From: Saccoglossus kowalevskii
Taxonomy: Eukaryota > Hemichordata > Enteropneusta > Harrimaniidae
DNA length: 26,754 nucleotides
Reading direction: 5' to 3'
NCBI RefSeq assembly: GCF_000003605.2
Contig: NW_003128874.1
Span: 99,917 to 126,670 of the forward strand
Below, one piece after another: positions 1-9,303 of this stretch. The notes under the pieces are model-generated. The model made no database searches. It had not been told where the DNA came from and was given only the letters and a program-made list of their open reading frames with translations. A program made the translations under genes and the position numbers. Position 1 is the stretch's first letter. Each line of letters opens with the position of its first letter.

Positions 1-3000
1 CTACGTTTTATTGGCACTTTTCTTTATACAGTGGATGGGAGGTAAGTAGTTTGTTCTTTATTGATTTTATTAATTCATTACAACATATGCACAAATTCAG
101 TTGGTGTGAGGAACTTGGAAGAGTCGATGTGAATTTTTCAAAAGCATTAATATGCAGGGCCGATTCTGCTTGTTATACAGAGACAAACAAATCTATATTC
201 CCCGTACTGTCGAGCACTGTTCTTTCATAGTCCCTACTCTGGAGTCTATAAGTGTGTCTAATGATTCAATTTGTTTTAAATTCAACTAACTGTGACCCAA
301 TTAATTTACAACATGCGATAAAAACGAGTGTTATTTATATATAGTATATATTACTTCCCGAATATGGGCGTTTGTGTCTGAGCGCAGGTGATTATTTGCC
401 CGGCGTTAGGAGCGATCTACTACATAACTACGCAACTACTGCATAATATCCATTTCGTCTGCTGCAGCCATTTAATCGAATGCAGGTTGTCAAGGGAGCC
501 GGTTAACAGGATGCGTAAACATATCCATCCGCAGTGCCAAACTTATCAATTGACGCGATTGCACGCAAAACTTTGTTTCTGCTTATGAAGAATGTACATT
601 TTTACCAATAAGAATTACTTTTAAACATTCAGATATAAACCCTGTATTCTTTATGTTATTAAAGGCATGTAATAAAAATATTACAGCCCGAATATGGGCG
701 TTAGGGCACTCGCGCATAGAGATCTTTGGCAGAAGATCACCTGCACTCGGGCACAAACGCCCATATTCGGACAGTAGTATATAATATTTAGTTTTTGCCC
801 TAAATAAAATTATAATCAAATAATTTTGATATATATGTAAGTGCTATATTTAAATATACGTAGACATTTAATTAGCTAAGTATACAAAATGGTCAGGCAG
901 AACATGATATTAAACTGATTACCTTACTAACAAACAAAAATAATAAGGTAATCAGAGAAATCTGTCTATTAATTGATAACTGATTTAAACAAATGAAGAA
1001 CAATATAAAATTCAAACAACCAGCTCCCTCACAAACTATAGCTAATTGTCATTCAATAAAGCTTTGATAGTTAACATACTTTTCCCAGCATCCTCTGCGG
1101 CTTGACAACCGTTGGACGATAGATAGCCACCAAAAGAAGTACATTTTATAAAGAGTTGTGTTCGTGATTATGAAAAACATTGTGGTGAAGCATTAAACAA
1201 ATAATATTCACATATTCTGATATATACGCTAATGATATATATGCAAACATTCTCAAAAGTTTCAAATCTTGGAATGCATGTTTCTATCATAATATTACAA
1301 CAACAAACATTCATCTAAGGTCGACTCCGTTGACGGATGGTCATTACGTATTATGTTGTTTACCACGGATTTGTTTGTGCGACATGCTAGTATTCATCAT
1401 TTTTATCACACAAAAGCAGGCGCGTCAAAATAAGACCTTGTTTTTACGGGATGGCCCCTGTGATCCTGGCAGCAATCCAACAACGGAGTAAGCCCCCACG
1501 TCATTCACTTGTTGTTTCAAACAATATAAGACGTAGATCCGAACGTTCGGCGTCAGATACTTGTGTTTTTTGTTATTTTATTTTGTTTTTCTTTGTTGAG
1601 GGGCATATACTTTGGCAATAATGAAAAGAATAACTGTCAATAACAAACAAACAAACTCCACGAGCCAAGCAGTAAATTCGACATGTTTCGCCAATCATTA
1701 CACGTACTGTATATAACCTGTAAAACATGTTTGTATCAGTCTAATTCATGATACAAAGTGTTATTTCTGCGTTTTTGAATTTCAAACTCGCACAGTGTAG
1801 ATAGGAACGACTAAAAATACCAAAGTCACTCGTTCGACTCGCGTGTAATAAGAGCGAGGTAAAAAACGAATACAACATGCGTCTGGTATGCTTAACATAT
1901 TGCGATTCAAACGACTTTATGTGTTTCACTCCACTTTTGTGTTATATAAATTATGTCTCATGACGTCATCAAAGAGACTATTATGATTATGTGCGTATAT
2001 CTAATGTTATATTTACTTCTAATTCCTAAAATGATTCAAACATGTGTGTATGAAAAAAGCATACGAGTTATTATACACCTGACACCGTAACGCCATAACT
2101 TACAGCGTGCCGTAATTTCGTGGCATTTTACGGGGTATTGTTATCCTACCATATTAGGAAATGCGAATTCCAAATATGGAATGATTACGCGCGTAAGCGT
2201 CCTCTAATATTAAAAACAAACATGAATGCCACCAGGGTTTCAACGGACTCCGCACAAAGAAGTTCGCTGATTCTGTTCTAAACTTTTTGGATTTCGGCAT
2301 TTCCATAATGTATCCTTGGAAGGAACTTGTGTCTAATAATAAGGTTATTACGAGGATACCTCAAAGTATGCACTCAGAAGTACGCCGTCGTATTGACCTC
2401 GATACTTCCGCTGTATTATACATATTTTGAGATATCCTCGTAAAGACCTCATATTATTCGTCAAGGCGCGATATGGTTTTCTTACAGAAAACAAAAAACT
2501 TGCAGATATGTTTTCATATTAATATTGTGGTTTATTTGGATGAGAATGAAGGCTTTTTCATTTTATTTTCTCTAATTTTGAAACATTCAAATATGTTTTA
2601 GCTAGTTTTATAATTGTTTTATTTTCATTGTTGTTCAATATTGTGAAATCTTTGACTCAGCGTTTAGTTGGTTTCTTTCATTTTCATATAATTTGTAGTT
2701 AAGCAGAAAATGTTTTTCATCTTCAATTTCGTTTACATCACACACAGGGCATTTCCTTTTGCAAGCATCTATTTTATTGTAGCGACCGACCCATTTATAT
2801 TTGTAGAACATGGGCACTAATTCCTAGTTTTGTTAGTGTGAATCTATGTTTAGAGTAATTCATTACTGAAAGATACTCCGCATATGAGCAGTCATTTTTT
2901 AACATTCTGTATGTGCGCATTTTTTTTTTTGACTGTTAATTTTGAATATTTTTTGGAGATTGTCCATAACCTTTTTTCTTATTGTGGCAGCATTATGCAG

Positions 3001-6000
3001 ATGTTGGTTCTCCCACACATTGTTTTCATTTACATATTTTAATATGCTTTTCAGTTAGGTGTATTGTTTTGTCAAGCTCCATTCCAAGTCGATATGCTTC
3101 ATGGACCAGAGTATTTTCATTTTTATTTTTCATTTTTAGCCGATAATTTATTAAGTGTTTTATCATTATGCTAGTTAGAAGTAGGGGATACCTACCAAGT
3201 TCTAACAGACATGATAAATTAATAGTTTTACAGTTAACTTGTAACACATAGGTCCGGTCACTGGTAGCATAGTGGTTGTCGCTCCAGGCTCATGATCGGT
3301 AGACCCAAGTTCAAATCCTATCTGAGGCTGAACATCAAAAGGGTCAACCCCTACCCTGGGTGAGTGTGCCACAGACTCAATGGGAAGGCCAATTCCACTG
3401 GCCGAGTTTCATTCACTAACGAATGCGACTTTGGGGAACCTTTGTTAAGGTCCGCAGGTGCTTGTGTTCGACCGAGCCTGGTTGACGCCAGGATAGCGCA
3501 TTAAAATTGCCATTTGACAGAGAGATGGCCACACAGCCCTGTCATGTAGTCCCAAACAAGAATATGATTTCTGTGACAAAATGCACTATGTGTCAGCACT
3601 AGCACTTGCAATTTGCTCATACAAAAAAAAAAGTCAGGAGAGACAACGGTGACATTCAATGTCCAGAACTGTCGCCTGGCACAAAAATATTTAAAAAAAA
3701 AAACAAAACAAAAAAACACATATTTACAGAATTTGGTGTGTAGCTTCTCCATAGGAAGCATGTTATAATGAAGATCTTTGGATTGTAGTATGCAATCACT
3801 AGCCCATACTTCACTGCAATAGAGTAGGACTGGTTTGATTATGCTGTCGAATAGTTTCAAGTGTGTTTTAATTGGGGTGTTATTTTCTGGGTATAATAGT
3901 TGTTTCATTTTGAATAGTGCTTTTGTTGCTCTGTGTCCAAGATATTTTTGTGCTTTGCTGAGTTGACCTGAAGAGTTTATTGTTGGTCCTAAATAGGTAT
4001 ATGATGTTACGTTATCCAATTCTTGACCATTTATTTTAAATTTGTTTTTTGATAACATTAACCAGATTTGTTGAAAATTATTTTTTTGATTTTGATATCC
4101 AGCTTCCACTGTTTGCAATATATTCCTACAGAATCGATGGTAAATACTATCTATTTCAAGATCATTAAAGTAAACAAACCAGCCTATTGTTGTGAACTTC
4201 TTATGAAAAGCTCCGTGCGATTTCACACGTAAACACGTATTGTCAACAACTGTATTGCAACTTACTGATTCACAATACGTGTCATCAATCGTTTCGGAAA
4301 AAAACACACGAAGAATTGAAAGCAATCGCAAGATATGGGAGTTTGAGAATACAACTGTTTATGGCCAGGTTTTATCGATGTGTGGTAATGTTTAACAGTT
4401 ACAACAACCTGGGCCCTTCATATTCACAACTAAATTCTTTGTAACAAAAAGCCCTCAAATTTAACTGAATATGTTTAATTATGATGGTGGTGATTTGTAA
4501 CATCAATAATGAATCCCCCAAAGTTTCATGCTGGACGCGCGTTCTTGCATTGGCCCAGGCACTGCCGAGTAACCGCTTATTAACTGGACAACACCGTGAC
4601 GTGGTATCGATCAACGATAACGCGCTGTCACAGCACATACTGGTACATACCGGCTCTTCAAATTAATAATTTATTTTGCCATTCTATGATGTCATTTTTT
4701 TTGTTTTCTTTTGTTTTGAAATCAGTCTATGCTTCTCAAGAGAATGCCTTTCAATGTTACGTGTGTAAGACCGGCAAAGGTATTGAATGTAACAACGGCA
4801 CCTGTGTTGATGAATGTAACGACGCGAATGATATCGACGACTGTCCCTCTTCATCGGTAAGTACGTGAACGTCTAATTAATATTTAGTTCGTAATAATTA
4901 GTGTGTCGCTATAAGTCGCGACGTTCGTACTATTCGTTAATTTGTAGACGGTCATTCAATGTTGAAGGGCGGCAGTCGTCGCGCTGCGCATGTGCGACAC
5001 TTGTGTTGATAAGCATTGATTTTCCTACAATCCAATGCGCTCTTCTAATGAAAATCAAAAGTATGAGGTTTGACCTGGGCGCGACTTATACTAATTACCG
5101 CCGGTAACTCCTTCGATTCCTTTCAATTACCTACAAACATCAATTAAATATTGTACTCGTTGATTTACGCAACATTCAAAGTCGCCATCTTTGTTTACAT
5201 GAGACCCATATATCTCGCGCATGCGTGGTGCGACGACTACCGCCCTTTAAATATTTACGAAAACATGTAATTTTCTAATATTGATATTTGACACAACATG
5301 TAAAGTATCAATGTGGATTATGATTTATCGTTAATTTAAAACGCTGCTTTTGCAGCACACTATTCGTTCCACGAAAAACAAAAAATACTAATACGCTTGT
5401 GTAGTGACTGAATATTTTGAATTACAATGTTTTTGTTTTTTTCTAGAGCTCATAATTTAGCATTGTAATTAATCATCTAACAGTATGTGGTCATAACTCT
5501 TATTCATGACCATTAAGGTCACATATTCCGGTACTATTTTTGACTCCTTAAAGGTCACATATCCGGTACTATTTGACCCCTAAAGATCACATATTCCGGT
5601 ACTTATTTTGACCCTAAAGGTTACATATTCCGGTACTTATTTTGACCCTAAAGGTCACATATTCCGCTACTTATTTTGACACTAAAGGTCACATACTCTG
5701 GTATTTATTTTGACCCCTAAGGGTCACATATTCCGGTACTTATTTTGACCCTGAAGCTCACATATTCCGGTACTTATTTTGACCCCTAAAGGTCACATAT
5801 TCCGGTACTTATTTTGACCCCTAAAGGTCACATATTCCGGTACTTATTTTGACCCCTAAAGGTTACACATTCCGGTACTTATTTTGACCCTAAAGGTCAC
5901 ATATTCCGCTACTTATTTTGACGCCTAAAGGTCACATACTCTGGTATTTATTTTGACCCCTAAGGGTCACATATTCCGGTACTTATTTTGACCCTGAAGG

Positions 6001-9000
6001 TCACATATTCCGATACTTATTTTGACCCTAAAGTTCACATATTCCGGTACTTATTTTGACCTCTAAAGGTCACATACTCTGGTATTTATTTTGACTCCTA
6101 AGGGTCACATATTCCGGAACTAATTTTGACCCCTGAGGGTCACATATTCCGGTACTTATTTTGACCCCTAAAGGTTACATTTCTGGTACTTATTTTGACC
6201 CTAAAGGTCACATATTCTGATACTTATTTTGACCCCTAAAGGTCACATAATCCAGTACTTATTTTGACCACTAAAGGTTACATATTCTGGTACTTATTTT
6301 GACCCTAAAGGTCACATATTCCGGTACTTATTTTGACCCCTAAAGGTCACATTTCTGGTACTTATTTTGACCCCTAAAGGTTACATTTCTGGTACTTATT
6401 TTGACCCTAAAGGTCACATATTCTGATACTTATTTTGACCCCTAAAGGTCACATAATCCAGTACTTATTTTGACCACTAAAGGTTACATATTCTGGTACT
6501 TATTTTGACCCTAAAGGTCACATATTCTGGTACTTATTTTGACGCTAAAGGTCACATATTCTGGTACTTATTTTGACCACTAAAGTTCACATATTCCGTT
6601 ACTTATTTTGACCCCTAAAGGTCACATACTCTGGTACTCATTTTGACCCCTAAAGGTCACATATTCTGGTACTAATTTTGACCCCTAAGGGTCACATATT
6701 CTGGTGCTCATTTTGACCACTAAAGGTCACATATTCTGGCACTCATTTTGACCACTTAAGGTCACATATTCCGTTACTTATTTTGACTCGTAAAGGTCAC
6801 ATATTCCGTTACTTATTTTGACTCCTAAAGGTCACATATTCTGGTACTCATTTTGACCCTAAAGGTCACGTATTCTGGTGCTCATTTTGACCCTAAAGGT
6901 CACATATTAAGGTACTCATTTTAACCACTAACGGACACATATTCTGGTACTTATTTTGACCCTAAAGGTCACATATTAAAGTACTTATTTTGACCCCTGA
7001 AAGTCACATATTCTGGTAGTTATCTTGACCCCTAAAGGTCACATATTCTGGTACTTATTTTGACCCTAAAGGTCACATATTCTGGTACTCATTTTGACCC
7101 TAAAGGTCACATATTCTGGTGCTCATTTTGACCCTAAAGGTCACATATTAAGGTACTCATTTTAACCACTAACGGACACATATTCTGGTACTTATTTTGA
7201 CCCTAAAGGTCACATATTCTGGTAGTTATTTTGACCCCTAAATGTCACATATTCTGGTACTTATTTTGACCACTAAAGGTCACATATTCTGGTACTTATT
7301 TTGACCCTAGAGGTCACATATAAAGGTACTTATTTTGACCACTAAAGGTCACATATTCTGATATTTATTGTTACCTCTTCAAAGTCACATATTCTGATAT
7401 TTATTGTTACCTCTTCAAGGTCACATATTCTGATATTTATTGTTACCTCTTCAAGGTCACATATTCTGATATTTATTGTTACCTCTTCAAGGTCACATAT
7501 TCTGATATATCAAGGTCACATATTCTGATATATCATTGTTTAAAGAGAATTTTATGATCAACGATGCTCCGATTTTTTGTATTATAACTACTCAGCTGTT
7601 CGAGGGAATTGTTAATAATATTAATTCTAAAACTAGTCCGAATCAGAAATTTTCCCCTGCACATTTTAGAAAAAATCATTTAATTTAGCTAGTATGTCTC
7701 TCTAAAAAAACGTTTTGTGCTGAAAACGTGCTCAATATAGGTATATCGACCCTTTAAATGTGTTAATATCTTATAACAAATTATATGACCCTAGAAGTTC
7801 AAGCATGTCCTAAGTGGCACGTGCAAATACGTCACACACGCTTGCGCAGCTAACACGTAATTGTTATAATTTTCTAGCCATGGTGTGAAATCGAGGTCAA
7901 GAATCACGGTGGTGACTTGTACATGAAAAAACGATGCACCCAGGAAGAGGTGAGATACCATACCATACAAAACAATACCATACAAAACAATACCATACAA
8001 AACAATACCATACAAAACAATATACTGTATACAATAAACAATTACGTTACAATGTATTATGTTACATTCGACAAAATATGTGTACATGTTAGATAATTTT
8101 TAAAAATGCAAAATGGATGATAACATGTAACTTTAAATATTTTTGTTTAATACTCTATATCGATGACGTCATTGGGCATGATTTACCATGACATGAAAAC
8201 ACTATTCTTGTATCATACATCAGAGTACTCGTTTGACGAAACATTGACATTCTCTAATGCGCATGTGCACTGTTTTTTTATACGTACAATAACAATCACT
8301 GCACATGCGTATTAGTGGTGTTGATTTTTCATCTAACAAATACTTGTGCGTGTTCTGCAAACGAAACATTTTTATGTTATGATAAATCATATTTTGATTT
8401 TGTCTAAAGTGAGGAATATGGAACACAGATGCATGTTTTCGTTCATATTGCATCTTTAAAATACTTTCTTGAACATTCCACGTAAATACATGGGTTACAA
8501 TAACTTCCAATATGCCTTTCGCGGGTATCAGTGTCACGTGGTATTTTTGTCCGAGTAAGTTTTCTAATCGGCCATTTTATTCAGCCTCGTTCGTTACCAA
8601 TTGTGTAATAATCACAAAACGGTTCTCAAATATATATATCTTGCACATCACCTAGTAACAATACTAACCGTGTTTATTTCGCGGGAACATGCTCGATTTT
8701 GAACACTGAAGAAATTGGTTGATCATTCCTATGTTGAAAAATGGAGAATGCTAACGCGTCATCAAGCAAATACTAATCTATTTTATTGCACACCCAACAT
8801 GTTTAGCTCATGACAAATCATAATTCAATACGCAGTATCAACAACAGTAAAAATGACGAATTCTCATCTATATTGCAGCTTTAAAAGAAAATTCTTTGTG
8901 CAATATTCGGGAGTAAATTTCATACGGCCAATGTGGTATATAACCAAGGTTCGATCCGACAGCGCCGTACCTTCGAACAAGTAATTAGAGACCGAGAACG

Positions 9001-9303
9001 GGATATTGTTGGTGTAGATTCATTCTTGTAACGGCTAGAGTCTGCCTCGCTTCACCCTCATAACTAATCGTTTGTCCCTTGTTTACCTTATAGGCGTGTC
9101 TGAACCAGCAGGGCAAGAATCCCGACGACTGTACGGATGATGATAACCCGGTTGTAGCGAACGGATGTACGTTCTGCTGTAACGAGACCCTCTGCAACTA
9201 CAACCTCACAGTGGCTTTACGGGCAGGGGCAAATTCTGTACATATTGCCGGAAGTGTCACGTTCTTTGGATTCTTGTCCTACATAATATTGCCCAAGTTT
9301 TGA
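1..9303 (+). CDS. Ly6/uPAR-domain, probably GPI-anchored protein (4 exons seen, 5' partial)
   Basis: Joining 2-41, 4726-4856, 7878-7949 and 9094-9303 gives about 150 residues: a hydrophobic signal-peptide end (YVLLALFFIQWMG), a cysteine-rich LU domain opening with FQCYVC and closing with CTFCCNETLCN, and a hydrophobic C-terminus ending FLSYIILPKF. The intron phases are 1, 0 and 0 and fit at every junction, all with GT-AG borders. The LU-domain hallmark is the closing CC-x4-CN. The mature region has 14 cysteines, more than the 8-10 of a canonical three-finger domain. Family members are extracellular, held to the membrane by GPI, and act as receptor modulators, complement regulators or septate-junction factors; which of these applies cannot be told. 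The start codon lies before the window. The domain call is firm; the orthology is not. Confidence 0.9.
2..41 (+). CDS. Ly6 gene exon 1 (partial): signal peptide end
   Basis: The frame starting at base 2 reads YVLLALFFIQWMG and stops at a strong donor, gtaagt at 42-47. It ends with one base of a split codon, which the next exon (TC at 4726) completes to Val. The hydrophobic run is what a secretory signal peptide would look like. The exon's first part and the start codon are outside the window. The link to 4726 rests on phase and on the missing signal peptide, so it is inferred. Confidence 0.6.
341..790. mobile_element. Fold-back (MITE-like) element, about 60-bp inverted ends
   Basis: The left end (341-403) and the reverse complement of the right end (727-790) share CCGAATATGGGCGTTTGTG and run alike into GAG-GCAGGTGAT and TGCC. 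A third copy of the CCCGAATATGGGCGTTxG motif at 686-705 faces the right end, so 686-772 can itself fold into a hairpin. No transposase is present; it would be a non-autonomous DNA element. Both flanks are TA-rich (agtatata and its inverse), so the target site is unclear. It sits in intron 1 of the Ly6 gene. Confidence 0.6.
791..2334. other. Ly6 intron 1, no recognised gene
   Basis: AT-rich sequence with stops in all frames; no coding-like exon was seen. A perfect CRE palindrome, TGACGTCA, lies at 1961-1968. A somewhat less AT-rich block at about 1420-1560 (gcccccacgtcattcac) does not match anything I recognise. Confidence 0.5.
2335..2458. repeat. Imperfect hairpin, arms of about 37 bp
   Basis: The left arm 2335-2370 and the reverse complement of 2421-2458 share TTACGAGGATAYCTCAAARTATG, flanked by AATAAT on both outer sides. 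The loop is about 50 bp. It could be a small fold-back transposon or a stem-loop transcript; nothing coding is present. Confidence 0.6.
2550..4075 (-). mobile_element. Truncated non-LTR retrotransposon (LINE), end of its reverse-transcriptase ORF
   Basis: Read on the minus strand, 4075-3723 encodes INGQELDNVTSYTYLG, then a stretch with KYLGHRATKALFKM and KPVLLYCSEVWA, the region after the RT catalytic core in Jockey/CR1/L2-like LINEs. It resumes at 3250-3026 (LGRYPLLLTSIMIKHL) and 2930-2825 (RTYRMLKND, then NSKHR-like YSKHRFTLTKLGISAH). It ends at 2817-2635 with a zinc-knuckle tail, CPVC then HFLLN, in which the last expected Cys is Tyr. The 3' pieces are in different frames, so the copy is decayed. 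It is 5'-truncated, as LINE copies usually are; the catalytic YxDD part is absent. The break at 3251-3722 is a later SINE insertion. The clade is unresolved. Confidence 0.85.
3251..3714 (+). mobile_element. tRNA-derived SINE inserted in the LINE, 8-bp target duplication
   Basis: The head carries pol III boxes: A box tagcatagtgg at 3265-3275 and B box gttcaaatc at 3309-3317, spaced as in a tRNA. A long unique body follows, then an A-rich tail (3691-3714). The 8-bp AACACATA lies at 3243-3250 and again at 3715-3722. Removing one copy with the SINE restores an uninterrupted LINE frame (KFCKYV then LQVNCK). The SINE is therefore younger than the LINE. Its body family is not recognised. Confidence 0.85.
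4076..4725. other. End of Ly6 intron 1, no recognised gene
   Basis: Between the LINE remnant and the exon 2 acceptor. Open frames here, on both strands near 4400-4660, overlap each other and resemble no family. The acceptor of exon 2 is preceded by the T-rich tract at about 4694-4718. Confidence 0.5.
4726..4856 (+). CDS. Ly6 gene exon 2: start of LU domain
   Basis: A T-rich tract and acceptor AG precede 4726, and the donor gtaagt follows 4856. The exon encodes YASQENAFQCYVCKTGKG and then a cysteine-rich acidic stretch with six cysteines in total. CxxC near the mature N-terminus is the standard LU-domain opening. An alternative start, an ATG at about 4688 giving MMSFFLFSFVLKSVYAS, also reads as a signal peptide. 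It lies inside the polypyrimidine tract of the acceptor, so I prefer splicing from exon 1, but an alternative first exon is possible. Confidence 0.85.
4965..5247. mobile_element. MITE-like element with 33-bp inverted ends
   Basis: The left end 4965-4997 (AAGGGCGGCAGTCGTCGCG...) matches the reverse complement of 5215-5247 at about 28 of 33 positions. The element is about 283 bp with no coding capacity. The ends contain CGCATGYGCGA, close to the NRF1 recognition sequence. No clear target duplication was seen. It lies in intron 2 of the Ly6 gene. Confidence 0.7.
5505..7535. repeat. Satellite array of about 35-bp units
   Basis: Roughly 50 head-to-tail copies with consensus TGACCCCTAAAGGTCA followed by CATATTCCGGTACTTATTT, 34-35 bp each. 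The last stretch (about 7340-7535) is a 36-bp variant with TGATATTTATTGTTACCTCTTC. Units in the first third mostly carry TTCCGG and later ones TTCTGG, as expected from CpG decay or separate expansions. Multi-unit blocks are repeated inside the array. It fills about two thirds of intron 2 of the Ly6 gene. Confidence 0.97.
7878..7949 (+). CDS. Ly6 gene exon 3: middle LU finger
   Basis: This 72-nt, phase 0-0 exon follows the acceptor ttttctag and is followed by the donor gtgaga. It encodes PWCEIEVKNHGGDLYMKKRC and then TQEE. A W-C pair followed by a charged, basic loop and Lys/Arg-Cys is typical of the second finger in invertebrate LU proteins. It is separated from exon 2 by a 3-kb intron that is largely satellite DNA. 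Confidence 0.85.
7957..8024 (+). repeat. 15-bp minisatellite next to the exon 3 donor
   Basis: About four copies of the 15-mer ataccatacaaaaca begin within 10 bp of the gtgaga donor of Ly6 exon 3. Confidence 0.9.
8254..8315. repeat. 19-bp inverted repeat with NRF1-like core
   Basis: CTAATGCGCATGTGCACTG at 8254-8272 and its inverse at 8297-8315 (two mismatches) surround a 24-bp loop. It could be a small hairpin or paired binding sites. It lies in intron 3 of the Ly6 gene. Confidence 0.6.
9094..9303 (+). CDS. Ly6 gene exon 4: LU closing motif and GPI signal
   Basis: The exon starts after accttatag and runs to TGA at 9301-9303. It encodes 69 residues with six cysteines, including CTFCCNETLCN, the diagnostic LU ending. 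About 15 small or polar residues (RAGANS) follow, which would suit a GPI omega site, then a hydrophobic segment ending in ILPKF with no long cytoplasmic tail. The CNETLCNYNLT stretch contains two N-glycosylation sequons, NET and NLT. This exon is the strongest single piece of evidence for the gene. Confidence 0.93.
   Translation, partial: ACLNQQGKNPDDCTDDDNPVVANGCTFCCNETLCNYNLTVALRAGANSVHIAGSVTFFGFLSYIILPKF

Noticed and set aside
388-819. Overlapping open frames on both strands near the window start
   Set aside because: They lie inside the inverted-repeat element 341-790 and between its arms; there is no exon border or protein family resemblance.
3252-3330. Possible tRNA gene
   Set aside because: The A and B boxes are present but the cloverleaf is not intact, and the unit continues into a long body with an A-rich tail and target duplication, so it is a SINE head.
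5505-7535. CRISPR-like array
   Set aside because: The units are contiguous tandem copies without unique spacers, in an animal-type intron.
7791-8087. Minus-strand frame with GIVLYGIVLYGIVLYG repeats
   Set aside because: It is the antisense translation of the 15-bp minisatellite and of Ly6 exon 3.
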